Source: Desulfobaccales bacterium (lineage in GTDB: Bacteria; Desulfobacterota; Desulfobaccia; Desulfobaccales; 0-14-0-80-60-11). From it: a DNA stretch of 64,000 bases. The position numbers and the translations under genes were made by a program. This document shows, piece by piece, positions 17,932-26,853 of this stretch. The notes below the pieces were generated by a model. The model did no database searches. It saw nothing but the letters and a program-made list of their open reading frames with translations, and was not told where the DNA came from. The DNA lies in contig JBAZPO010000013.1 of assembly GCA_041648175.1 (NCBI GenBank), positions 66,544-130,543 on the forward strand, in the 5' to 3' direction. Positions within the stretch are counted from its first letter, which is position 1. Each line of letters begins with the position of its first letter.

Positions 17932-17954
17932 TAACCTAAGTTTGGATAAAAAAA

Positions 17955-19007
17955 ATGATACTGACCGATAAAAGAATCGTAATCACCGGGGGTACGGGGT
18001 CGTTGGGAAAGACGCTGGTAAACCGGATTCTCTCAGGCGAATTGGGAACCCCCAAGAAGGTCATCGTATTTTCCCGGGATGAAGCCAAGCAGCACGACAT
18101 GAGGATCGCGTACCTGTCCAAATCGGTGGTCACCGATGAGGTGATTTACCGCAATTTCATGAACATCCTGGAGATGCGCATCGGCGACGTCCGGGATTAT
18201 GCCAACGTCTGTTCGGTGATCAAAGACGCGGACATCGTCTTCAACGCCGCCTCATTGAAGCAAGTGCCCACCTGTGAGTACTTTCCGGTGCAGGCCTTGC
18301 AGACCAATTGCCTGGGGGCTTACAATATTGCGCGGGCCATCGAAGAGAATAGCTATCCGGTAGAGACGGTGGTTGGCATCAGCACCGATAAGGCGTGCAA
18401 GCCGGTTAACGTTATGGGCATGACCAAGTCCATTCAAGAGCGCATCTTTATTGCAGCCAATATTATGATGCCCAAAACCCGCTTTATTTGCGTGCGCTAC
18501 GGCAATGTGTTGGCTTCCCGGGGGTCGGTGATCCCCCTGTTTCACGAACAGATCAGAAATGGCGGGCCGGTTACTATCACGATTCCGGAAATGACCCGCT
18601 TTCTCTTGAGCCTGGACCAGGCGGTGGATACCGTATTTGCTGCGGTACGCTGGGCTGATCCTGGGGACACCTACATACCGGGAGCCCCCAGCGCCACGGT
18701 GCTCAATATTGCCCGGGCCCTCATCGGGGAACGGAAGATTGAGACTGTCGTCACCGGCATCCGCCCGGGGGAGAAAATCCACGAGATCTTGGTGTCCGAA
18801 GAGGAAGCCAACCGCTGTTTTAAGCAAGGCGATTATTATACCATAAGGCCCATGCTGCCGGAGTTGCGCCAGGAGGGAGACCTTCTAGGCCCTTGCCTAA
18901 GAAATGAGTTCAGCTCCGCTAATGCGAGTCTCACCTATGAGAATACCCTGGAATTACTCAGGAAACATGGCTTGTTAGGCGATGCCAATAATATTGATTT
19001 CTCTTAA
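17955..19007 (+). CDS. wbjB: UDP-GlcNAc 4,6-dehydratase/5-epimerase, WbjB/FnlA family
   Basis: This 350-residue SDR has TGGTGSLG at 11-18. The active-site tyrosine is replaced by methionine (M154-x3-K158 in GMTK), as in the FlaA1/WbjB/CapE inverting dehydratases, and STDKA is present near 143-147. The enzyme converts UDP-GlcNAc to a 4-keto-6-deoxy intermediate and epimerises it, the first step to UDP-L-FucNAc. The following UDP-GlcNAc 2-epimerase homologue and the preceding reductase complete the pathway. Length is normal for the family. Confidence 0.88.
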   Translation: MILTDKRIVITGGTGSLGKTLVNRILSGELGTPKKVIVFSRDEAKQHDMRIAYLSKSVVTDEVIYRNFMNILEMRIGDVRDYANVCSVIKDADIVFNAASLKQVPTCEYFPVQALQTNCLGAYNIARAIEENSYPVETVVGISTDKACKPVNVMGMTKSIQERIFIAANIMMPKTRFICVRYGNVLASRGSVIPLFHEQIRNGGPVTITIPEMTRFLLSLDQAVDTVFAAVRWADPGDTYIPGAPSATVLNIARALIGERKIETVVTGIRPGEKIHEILVSEEEANRCFKQGDYYTIRPMLPELRQEGDLLGPCLRNEFSSANASLTYENTLELLRKHGLLGDANNIDFS

Positions 19008-19027
19008 CTCCTTTGGGAGAAATAGCA

Positions 19028-20158
19028 ATGCCGGTTAAAGTAATGACCATTGTCGGGACCCGGCCGGAAATAATCAAACTATCCCGAATAATGAGCGAAC
19101 TGGATAAATATACTTGCCATATCTTGGTTCATTCCGGGCAGAATTATGACTACGAGTTAAACGAGATCTTTTTCAAAGATCTAGAGATGAGGAAGCCCGA
19201 CCATTTCTTGGATGCGGTGGGAGGCACGGTGGCTGACACCATCGGCAACGTCATCAGCAAGGCCGACGCAGTAATGGCCCGAGAGAACCCTGATGCGCTT
19301 CTGTTACTGGGAGATACCAACACCTGCCTGGTGGCCATCCCGGCTAAACGGCGTAAGATCCCAATTTTCCACATGGAAGCGGGCAACCGCTGCTTCGACC
19401 AAAGGGTCCCTGAAGAAATCAACCGCAAAATCGTTGACCATCTCAGTGACATCAACATGACTCACACGGAGCATGCCAGGCGTTATCTCCTCCAGGAGGG
19501 CATCAAGCCGGAAATGGTAATCAAGACCGGCTCTCCAATGAAAGAGGTATTGATGCACTACCGGGAGCAAATTGAAGAATCTACGGTCCTGGCCAACCTG
19601 GGTTTGGCGCCGCAGGGTTACCTGGTGGTCAGTGCCCATCGAGAAGAGAATATCGACAGCGATACTAACTTCAGTGACCTGTTAGCCACTTTGAAGGCCA
19701 TGGCGGATAGGTATCGCAAACTTATCATCGTCAGCACCCATCCCCGCACCAGGAAGAGATTGGCGGATGCCGGGGTCATGGAACTGGGAGAAGGCATCCG
19801 GTTCTTAAAGCCGCTGGGATTCTTCGATTATGTCAAGTTGCAGCTCCAGGCTTTTTGCGTGGTGTCCGACAGCGGCACCATCACGGAGGAGTCTTCCATC
19901 CTCGGTTTTCCCGCGGTGACCATTCGGCAGGCACATGAGCGCCCGGAGGGGATGGACGTCGGGACCCTGATCATGTGTGGCGTCAAAGCCCCTCGGGTTC
20001 TCGAGGCCATTGACGTCGTCACCTCCCAGCATGCCGCCGGGGGACGACGATTCGCTCTGGTTCCAGACTATGATGTTGACAATGTCTCACAGAAGGTGCT
20101 GCGCATTATCCTCAGCTATATCGACTACGTCAACCGGACGGTCTGGCAAAAAACCTAA
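19028..20158 (+). CDS. wbjD: UDP-GlcNAc 2-epimerase family enzyme, WbjD/FnlC
   Basis: This 376-residue protein begins with VMTIVGTRPEIIK, a hallmark of non-hydrolysing UDP-GlcNAc 2-epimerases. HSGQNYDYE, LGDTNT, FHMEAGNR, VSAHREEN and a SDSGTITEE segment follow. In this context the homologue (FnlC/WbjD) does the last 2-epimerisation to UDP-L-FucNAc rather than making UDP-ManNAc. ATG 19028 is chosen over the in-frame TTG 19013 because GGGAGA lies just upstream and the resulting length equals that of known FnlC proteins. The next gene starts three bases after its stop. Confidence 0.87.
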   Translation: MPVKVMTIVGTRPEIIKLSRIMSELDKYTCHILVHSGQNYDYELNEIFFKDLEMRKPDHFLDAVGGTVADTIGNVISKADAVMARENPDALLLLGDTNTCLVAIPAKRRKIPIFHMEAGNRCFDQRVPEEINRKIVDHLSDINMTHTEHARRYLLQEGIKPEMVIKTGSPMKEVLMHYREQIEESTVLANLGLAPQGYLVVSAHREENIDSDTNFSDLLATLKAMADRYRKLIIVSTHPRTRKRLADAGVMELGEGIRFLKPLGFFDYVKLQLQAFCVVSDSGTITEESSILGFPAVTIRQAHERPEGMDVGTLIMCGVKAPRVLEAIDVVTSQHAAGGRRFALVPDYDVDNVSQKVLRIILSYIDYVNRTVWQKT

Positions 20159-20161
20159 CTC

Positions 20162-21544
20162 ATGTTCAAGCTATTCAGCCTCTATATCTCCCAATGGAAA
20201 GTGCTGTTAATCGCCGGGGACGCGGGGTGCTATCTGCTATCGGTGGCCGCTACCCTCCTGTTATACCCCTATACCACAGACAGGGCGTGGGATTTTCTGT
20301 ATCAATATAGGGTTATCTTTTTATTGATAGGGGTTACCTATTTTCTCGTCCTTTTTATTGCAGATCTTTACGATTACCTGAAAGATTTTCGGCAAATCAT
20401 AAACATCGTGCACGTCCTGATCGCCTGCTGGATCGGCAGTCTGGCGGTGGTCCTAATATTCTATTTTACCATTAAAGGCGCATACGTAGGCCGCAGTATG
20501 ATAATCATCCAGGCGGTGTTTTTTTCGATTCTCATGGCCGCCTGGCGCTTTGTTTTTTCCGCCATATCCCAGATCCAGCGGTTGCAAAAGCGTCTCCTGA
20601 TCATCGGCGCCGGCAAGGCCGGGCGGCACCTGGTGAGTTCCCTCTGCAGCAGGTCCGGGTGCGGCTTTGACGTGGTGGGCTTCGTGGATGACGATGTGAC
20701 GAAGGTGGGGACCCAACCGGAAGGTTTGCCAGTCCTGGGAGATTCTTCGCGCTTATCTGATTTAATCAAGGGATATCAGATTAATCTGGTGGTAATGGCT
20801 ATGTCCCGGGAAAGGTCTCCCCAGCTGACCAATAATTTGATCCAGGTATCCTGGGATAACTGTCCGCTTGTTGACCTGCCTACTTTCTATGAGTTTCTCA
20901 CCGGGAAGCTACCTACCGAATATATTTCGGATAACTGGATTTTTAATTGGAGTATTAATAACAGCAAGATTTACTATATTCGGGTAAAGCGGCTCCTTGA
21001 TTTGATCCTGGCTGCATTTTTATTAGTTCCGACCGGTCCTCTCATGCTGCTGACGGCACTGTTAATCAAGCTCGGAAGCGAGGGCCCGATATTCTTCCAG
21101 CAAGAGCGACTTGGCCAAAAAGGCAAGCCTTTTCAGATAATTAAATTTAGGACTATGGTGCAAGGGGCTGAAAATAATGGCCCGGTGTGGACCGACTACA
21201 ATGACCCCCGTATAACCAAGGTGGGAAAAATCATAAGAAAGCTAAGGTTGGATGAGTTGCCGCAGTTATTGAATATCCTTCGAGGAGAAATGAGTTTTAT
21301 CGGCCCTCGACCTTTGGCGCACACCGACTACATGGATACGATTCAATTTTATAATTATCGAACCCTCGTAAAACCGGGCATCACAGGCTGGGCCCAGGTG
21401 ATGTATCCAGAGGGATTAACCATTGACACAACCCAAGAAAAGCTAAAATATGATCTCTATTATATTAAAAATATTAGCTTGTTATTGGATCTGGCTATTC
21501 TCTTAAAAACCGTGCGTACAGTTGTCTTTGGGAAGGGAAGATAA
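20162..21544 (+). CDS. Polyprenyl-phosphate phosphoglycosyltransferase (WcaJ/WbaP type), copy 1
   Basis: This 460-residue protein has four to five N-terminal helices and a CoA-binding-like Rossmann domain (GAGKAGRHLV, about 150-160). A C-terminal bacterial sugar transferase domain from about 268 carries KRLLDLILA, FFQQERLGQKGKPF, IKFRTM and LDELPQLLNILRGEMSFIGPRP. Such enzymes put the first sugar phosphate on undecaprenyl phosphate at the inner-membrane face and so start repeat-unit synthesis. It follows the UDP-L-FucNAc genes directly, hinting that the first sugar may be a FucNAc-related amino sugar, which is inference. A second enzyme of this type is at 36836. Confidence 0.88.
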   Translation: MFKLFSLYISQWKVLLIAGDAGCYLLSVAATLLLYPYTTDRAWDFLYQYRVIFLLIGVTYFLVLFIADLYDYLKDFRQIINIVHVLIACWIGSLAVVLIFYFTIKGAYVGRSMIIIQAVFFSILMAAWRFVFSAISQIQRLQKRLLIIGAGKAGRHLVSSLCSRSGCGFDVVGFVDDDVTKVGTQPEGLPVLGDSSRLSDLIKGYQINLVVMAMSRERSPQLTNNLIQVSWDNCPLVDLPTFYEFLTGKLPTEYISDNWIFNWSINNSKIYYIRVKRLLDLILAAFLLVPTGPLMLLTALLIKLGSEGPIFFQQERLGQKGKPFQIIKFRTMVQGAENNGPVWTDYNDPRITKVGKIIRKLRLDELPQLLNILRGEMSFIGPRPLAHTDYMDTIQFYNYRTLVKPGITGWAQVMYPEGLTIDTTQEKLKYDLYYIKNISLLLDLAILLKTVRTVVFGKGR

Positions 21545-21554
21545 GGATTCATAA

Positions 21555-22937
21555 ATGATAGGTAACATTTCTATATTAATATGTTCGTTTTTTTTCATAT
21601 GCGTTATATATTTTTATCTTTTGAAGGTATGGCCTGATATAGACGTATTAGATTTGTACATAGTTTTTATTCTATTTCATTTCGGATTCTATCCTTTTAT
21701 TAGAGGCTTATATTTCGGGAAAGATAACATTTGGCTCGACTTAGGCGACAGTAACCCATTAGTCATTGGAGTAGTGTTTGGTCATGTATTGTTAATATTA
21801 GCTGTTATAAAAATAAGTTATATGCATTTATTTAAAAATGTTAGGGAATTTCTGAAAATTGAGAGATTAATACAGGAATTTAGTTGTGTAAATAAATTAG
21901 TATTGCTATTAATTTATGGAATACTAATTCTGTTTCCGATATTTAGCTACTATAAATATGGCATAAAGACCTATATAATGCCAGATGATTTTAAACAAAT
22001 TGGCAAGCAGCTTCCTTATTGGTTTACGTCAATAAGAACAGTATATCCATTATTGGCATTTGTAGTTTCTTTGGGGTTAGTTGCATCTTTGTTAAAATCT
22101 CGAGGATATTATAAATATATATGGATAATTATAACAGTTTTATTTGTACCAATCGTATCAATCTATGGGAGAAGGTTTTTTTTAGGTATTATTATAGTTT
22201 GGGCGATTTTTTGGTGCATCGAAGACAGAAAAGAAATATTTTCAATGAAATATTTGAAAGTTGGTTTGGGATTAATTTGTGCTTTCTTTTTATTTAGTAA
22301 CCTGTTTCAAGCCTATCGTCCTATATTTGAATCAGTAGGGCAAATAAAACTACAAAATATGGAAAATCCATTTAATGCTGCGCTAAACTTTAAGGCAACA
22401 ATCAATAACGTGCAGTTGAGAGCTGGAACCTGGGAATTTAATTTCTTGGTTTTTGATCACCAATTCACTAAACCTGGTATGACTACGAATGGGAAAATTG
22501 CTTGGGAGGGTATTAAAAGTGCAATCCCAAAACTATTATGGCCTGGTAAACAATTTATGTGGACAGACGACATATTAGTTGCCTTATATCATAAAGACAA
22601 GAGGCAAATTGACATTGGTAAAAATTTGTTTGGTGTAGGGCAACTAGAAATTGGTTATTTATCTCTGATCGTTGTACCATTGATTATTATAATGATAATT
22701 GCAATGATGGGTAGCTTGGTTAAAATGACTTTACAGTACCCAACGTTTTTATGGTTATTTTCTGGAAATATATTGTACTTTTTGCTTAATATTGAAGAAA
22801 ATGGTAATGAAATATTTTTTATGTTAAGGAATACTTGCCTAATTTCTATAATATTTTGCGGTTATTTAATAATTAATAAAATTATTATGTTCCACTCATT
22901 GAAATTTAGGAAAGTCTCTGAAAGTATTGGAAAGTAG
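21555..22937 (+). CDS. O-antigen polymerase-like membrane protein (Wzy candidate)
   Basis: This 460-residue protein is hydrophobic nearly throughout, with about 10 to 12 helices, strong AT bias and low sequence conservation, all typical of Wzy polymerases. A larger hydrophilic loop (about 255-345) fits the periplasmic loop of Wzy. It sits between the initiating transferase and glycosyltransferases, the usual place for the polymerase. Wzy joins lipid-linked repeat units on the periplasmic side. The call rests on topology and context, since no short motif defines the family. Confidence 0.65.
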   Translation: MIGNISILICSFFFICVIYFYLLKVWPDIDVLDLYIVFILFHFGFYPFIRGLYFGKDNIWLDLGDSNPLVIGVVFGHVLLILAVIKISYMHLFKNVREFLKIERLIQEFSCVNKLVLLLIYGILILFPIFSYYKYGIKTYIMPDDFKQIGKQLPYWFTSIRTVYPLLAFVVSLGLVASLLKSRGYYKYIWIIITVLFVPIVSIYGRRFFLGIIIVWAIFWCIEDRKEIFSMKYLKVGLGLICAFFLFSNLFQAYRPIFESVGQIKLQNMENPFNAALNFKATINNVQLRAGTWEFNFLVFDHQFTKPGMTTNGKIAWEGIKSAIPKLLWPGKQFMWTDDILVALYHKDKRQIDIGKNLFGVGQLEIGYLSLIVVPLIIIMIIAMMGSLVKMTLQYPTFLWLFSGNILYFLLNIEENGNEIFFMLRNTCLISIIFCGYLIINKIIMFHSLKFRKVSESIGK

Positions 22938-22966
22938 TAGCTCCAGTGTCGGTGTACAGGATAACT

Positions 22967-24772
22967 ATGTGCGGAATCGTTGGTGTCTTCGCCTATCATA
23001 GCTCTGTCGTCAGTGTGGACGAGGTCTTAAAAATGCGGGAAGCCATGCAATCCCGGGGCCCGGATGGGAGTGGCCTATGGATCTCTCAGGACCGGCGGGT
23101 AGCGTTGGCCCATCGCCGTTTGTCGATTATTGATTTGAGCGACGCCGGGGCTCAACCCATGGGGACTGCTGATCAGTCTGTCTGGGTGGTATTTAACGGT
23201 GAGATCTATAACTATCGGGAACTCCGCACTTTCTTAGAGGCCAAGGGCTATCGCTTCCAGTCCCACAGCGATACGGAGGTCTTGCTCCATCTCTACCAGG
23301 AATTTGGCGAGGCCATGACGGATCATTTGCGTGGCATGTATGCCTTTGCCGTCTGGGACAACGTCAGGAAAAGCTTGCTCCTGGGCCGAGATCCCTTCGG
23401 GATAAAGCCTCTCTACTACGCGGATGATGGGAAGACCTTGAGGTTTGCCTCTCAGGTCAAGGCTTTGCTGGCAGGAGGTGCCGTAGAAACCGAGCCCCAA
23501 CCCGCCGGGCACGTTGGTTTTTTTCTTTGGGGTTATGTGCCGGAACCATACACCTTGTTCCGGAGAATTCGGGCCCTCCCGGCGGGATCGACCATGGTCA
23601 AAGATCTCCTAGGGAACACTGAAATGAGAAGTTTTTGCAGCATTCCCGGAGAAATCGAAAAGGCTTATGCCCTCGGCAAGGACTCGGGCATAACTCGAGA
23701 TGCGATGCACGATGAACTGAAACAGGCCCTGGATGACAGTATCACGCACCATTTGGTCTCGGATGTCCCGGTAGGCATATTTCTCTCCTCGGGGCTGGAT
23801 TCAAGTACCATCACTGCGCTAGCCAGTCGGGGACAAGGGCAATTGCACTCCATTACCCTGGGGTTTCAGGAATTGCGGGGCACCTGCCAGGATGAAACCG
23901 CCTATGCGGCCAAGATTGCGGCGCGTTATGGCACCATTCACCAAACCCAATGGATAACTGGGGAGGATTTTCAAGGCGATTACCAAAGGATTTTGGCAGT
24001 GATGGACCAGCCCGCGATCGATGGGATCAATATGTATTTTGTGGCCAAGGTAGCGGCGGCTGCAGGCATGAAAACGGCCCTTTCAGGCCTGGGGGGAGAC
24101 GAACTTTTTGGCGGCTATCCCAGTTTTCACGATATACCCCGAATGGCCCGAATCCTTTCCCTCCCCAGCGTGGTTCCAGGGTTGGGCCGTATGTTTCGCA
24201 CTGTCACCGCCCCCTGGCTGAAGCACTTCACTTCTCCCAAGTATGCCGGATTGTTGGAATATGGTGGCACCTACGCCGGCGCCTACCTCCTGCGGCGGGG
24301 GCTATTCATGCCTTGGGAACTGCCGGCATTAATGGACCCGGATATGGCTCGGGCCGGCTGGCAAGAGCTGCAACCTCTGGCCCGCCTGGAAGAGACCGTC
24401 CCCAACGTCCCGGCAGATTTTTTGAAAGTTTCGGCGCTGGAAATGGTATGGTATATGCGGAACCAGCTTTTGCGGGTGGCCGATTGGGCTGGCATGGCCC
24501 ATTCTCTGGAAATCCGGGTGCCGTTGGTGGATATCACTCTGTTGAGAAAGATCGTACCGCTGCTGGCGTCAGAGCATCGCCCCGGAAAACTGGATATGGC
24601 CGGAACGCTTGAGAACCCCTTGCCCGATGAAGTCCTAAAGCGGACCAAATCGGGGTTTTTTGTGCCGGTAAGACGCTGGCTGGGTTCCGCTTCTTCCCAC
24701 AAAGGGTCCAATTGGGACCATGATTGGCGTTCCTGGGCCCAAACCCTCTATAAGCACCATACCACTCTATGA
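22967..24772 (+). CDS. asnB: Asparagine synthase-like glutamine amidotransferase
   Basis: This 601-residue two-domain enzyme starts MCGIVG, so Cys2 becomes the N-terminal nucleophile of the class II glutaminase domain; this decides the ATG at 22967 over an upstream in-frame GTG. RGPDGSG, HRRLSIIDLS, FNGEIYNY and RDPFGIKPLYY mark the glutaminase. VPVGIFLSSGLDSS is the ATP-pyrophosphatase loop of the synthetase domain, and LKRTKSGFFVP closes the C-terminal part. AsnB-like enzymes in polysaccharide loci often amidate uronic acids or other carboxylates, so the substrate may be a sugar rather than aspartate. It overlaps the next gene by 4 bases. Confidence 0.88.
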   Translation: MCGIVGVFAYHSSVVSVDEVLKMREAMQSRGPDGSGLWISQDRRVALAHRRLSIIDLSDAGAQPMGTADQSVWVVFNGEIYNYRELRTFLEAKGYRFQSHSDTEVLLHLYQEFGEAMTDHLRGMYAFAVWDNVRKSLLLGRDPFGIKPLYYADDGKTLRFASQVKALLAGGAVETEPQPAGHVGFFLWGYVPEPYTLFRRIRALPAGSTMVKDLLGNTEMRSFCSIPGEIEKAYALGKDSGITRDAMHDELKQALDDSITHHLVSDVPVGIFLSSGLDSSTITALASRGQGQLHSITLGFQELRGTCQDETAYAAKIAARYGTIHQTQWITGEDFQGDYQRILAVMDQPAIDGINMYFVAKVAAAAGMKTALSGLGGDELFGGYPSFHDIPRMARILSLPSVVPGLGRMFRTVTAPWLKHFTSPKYAGLLEYGGTYAGAYLLRRGLFMPWELPALMDPDMARAGWQELQPLARLEETVPNVPADFLKVSALEMVWYMRNQLLRVADWAGMAHSLEIRVPLVDITLLRKIVPLLASEHRPGKLDMAGTLENPLPDEVLKRTKSGFFVPVRRWLGSASSHKGSNWDHDWRSWAQTLYKHHTTL

Positions 24773-25872
24773 AAGTTTTATTCCTTACCATGGAAGCTTT
24801 TGGCGGTATTGGGGGTATCGCCAAATACAATAGAGATTTTTTGCGGGCTTTGTGTTCCACACCCAAGATCGAAGAAGTTGTGGCGGTACCGCGACTGATG
24901 CCCCTGGTCCCGGAGATCTTGCCACCAAAGCTCACCTATATCGTGGCAGCTTTACCTAGCCGGGTGTCATATATCAAAGCTGTTTTAAAGTTATTAATAA
25001 AAAGGTCGAAATTTGATTTAATCGGTTGTGGTCATATTAAGTTACTTCCAGTTGCAATTTTGGCAAAATTAGTCACTAAGGCTCCATTACTATTAATTAT
25101 CTATGGCGTAGACGCCTGGACTCCACTAAAGAATATTTTCTTAAAATATTTTCTCTCTAAAGTGGACAAGATAATTTCTATAAGTGAAATAACCAAGCAA
25201 AGATTTATGCGATGGTCTCAAGTAACTCAGGAGAAATTTTATATCCTTCCCAATGCTATAATCCAAAAGAATTATGGTGTTGGTGCCAAGTCCATGGAAT
25301 TGGTTGAACGTTACAATCTCAAAGACAAAACCGTCCTCATGACGTTGGGCAGACTGTCTGCAGAGGAAAAATACAAAGGTTTTGATGAGATCATGGAGTT
25401 ACTCCCTGAATTGGCAAAACAAATCCCCAACATCGCCTATGTGATCGTTGGCGATGGTGACGATAGACCTCGGCTGGAAGCGAAAGCCAAATCGCTGGGA
25501 GTAGGAGAACGTATAGTGTTCACCGGATTCACCCCTGAGGCGGAAAAAGCCGACCATTACCGTCTCGCCGACGCCTTTGTGATGCCTGGTCGGGGTGAGG
25601 GGTTTGGTTTCGTCTTTTTAGAGGCGCTGGCCTGCGGCATACCGGCAGTGGGCAGCACCCTGGACGGCAGCCGGGAGGCCTTACGGGGCGGGGCCTTAGG
25701 GATCTTGGTGGACCCGCGGCATCCCGAGGACATTCAAGCCGGCATATTTGAGGCTTTGAGACGCCCCCGAGGGGTCATTCCCGGGGGGCTGGAGTATTTC
25801 TCCTTCGAGAACTTTGAGAAACGCTGCCATCAAATCCTGGCGCACGTGGTTAAATCCAGGGAAGTTAGTTAA
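24769..25872 (+). CDS. Family 4 glycosyltransferase
   Basis: This 367-residue GT-B protein has GGIGGIAKYNRDFL near the N-terminus. TLGRLSAEEKYKGFDE opens the donor domain, with IVGDGDDRP and a complete EX7E motif in GRGEGFGFVFLEALACG. It overlaps asnB by ATGA, so it is probably co-translated. Base use shifts from AT-rich in the middle to GC-rich at the end, which suggests a recombinant or mosaic gene. It probably adds one sugar of the repeat unit. Confidence 0.87.
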   Translation: MKVLFLTMEAFGGIGGIAKYNRDFLRALCSTPKIEEVVAVPRLMPLVPEILPPKLTYIVAALPSRVSYIKAVLKLLIKRSKFDLIGCGHIKLLPVAILAKLVTKAPLLLIIYGVDAWTPLKNIFLKYFLSKVDKIISISEITKQRFMRWSQVTQEKFYILPNAIIQKNYGVGAKSMELVERYNLKDKTVLMTLGRLSAEEKYKGFDEIMELLPELAKQIPNIAYVIVGDGDDRPRLEAKAKSLGVGERIVFTGFTPEAEKADHYRLADAFVMPGRGEGFGFVFLEALACGIPAVGSTLDGSREALRGGALGILVDPRHPEDIQAGIFEALRRPRGVIPGGLEYFSFENFEKRCHQILAHVVKSREVS

Positions 25873-25881
25873 GTAAAACTC

Positions 25882-26853
25882 ATGCAAAAGGCGCTTATTT
25901 GCGGGATTTCGGGACAAGATGGGGCTTATCTCGCTCAACTCCTGTTGACTAAAGGGTATCAAGTCGTCGGGAGTTCGCGCGATGCCCAGATATCGTCCTT
26001 CGGAAATTTAGTTCGGCTCAAGATTCGTGACCAGATCGAAGTGGAATCCGTAGCTCTCAGTGATTTTCGCAGCGTCCTGCAAGCACTCATCAAAGTGGAG
26101 CCGGATGTGATTTACAATCTGGCCGGTCAGAGCTCTGTGGCCCTCTCTTTTCAGCAGCCGGTGGAAACCCTGGAGAGTATTAGCGTGGGCACCCTTAACC
26201 TCCTGGAAGCTATCCGGTTCACCGGGAAACCCATAAAATTATATAATGCCTGTTCCGGAGAATGTTTTGGAGATATTGCCGACGCGGCCGATGAACAGAC
26301 GCCGTTTCGCCCCCGCAGCCCTTATGCCGTGGCCAAAGCCGCGGCTTTTTGGGAAGTGGCCAACTATCGGGAGGCCTATAATATTTTTGCGTGTTCCGGG
26401 ATTTTGTTCAATCATGAATCGCCCTTAAGACCGGCTCGTTTCGTCACCAAAAAAATTGTGAGCGCAGCTTGTCGTATTGCGGCCGGAGGCCGGGAGAAAC
26501 TCAAACTGGGGAATATCGCCATCCAGCGTGACTGGGGTTGGGCCCCGGAATATGTTAACGCCATGTGGCTTATGATGCAGCAGGAACAACCGGATGATTT
26601 TGTGATCGCCACGGGTGAAAGCCATTCTTTAGAGGAATTTGTGACTGCGGCTTTTGCTCGGGTGGGACTGGATTGGCGTGAGCATGTCGTCTCGGATTCC
26701 GGTTTATTCCGGCCCACTGATATTGCCATCAGCCGGGGCAATCCCCGGAAATCCCGGGAAACTTTGCAATGGCAGGCCAAACATAAAATGAAAGAAGTCA
26801 TCACCTTGATGGTGGAAGATGAACTTCGAACCCTGAAAGGGCATGAAGCCTAA
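25882..26853 (+). CDS. GDP-mannose 4,6-dehydratase-like SDR
   Basis: This 323-residue extended SDR has GISGQDGAYL at 8-17, S125 in NACSGECFG, and Y148-x3-K152 in SPYAVAK, matching the GMD catalytic triad. NHESP near 174 followed by FVTKKI is also GMD-like, but the usual arginine-glycine-glutamate after NHESP is altered (LRPAR), so specificity may be shifted. GMD makes GDP-4-keto-6-deoxymannose, the precursor of GDP-rhamnose, GDP-fucose and perosamine. The partner reductase is not adjacent; the SDR at 12012 is a candidate. It overlaps the next gene by 11 bases. Confidence 0.78.
   Translation: MQKALICGISGQDGAYLAQLLLTKGYQVVGSSRDAQISSFGNLVRLKIRDQIEVESVALSDFRSVLQALIKVEPDVIYNLAGQSSVALSFQQPVETLESISVGTLNLLEAIRFTGKPIKLYNACSGECFGDIADAADEQTPFRPRSPYAVAKAAAFWEVANYREAYNIFACSGILFNHESPLRPARFVTKKIVSAACRIAAGGREKLKLGNIAIQRDWGWAPEYVNAMWLMMQQEQPDDFVIATGESHSLEEFVTAAFARVGLDWREHVVSDSGLFRPTDIAISRGNPRKSRETLQWQAKHKMKEVITLMVEDELRTLKGHEA

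Noticed and set aside
23950..24612. Plus-strand 220-codon open frame inside asnB
   Set aside because: It is in a different frame from the well-supported asparagine synthase and has no motif.
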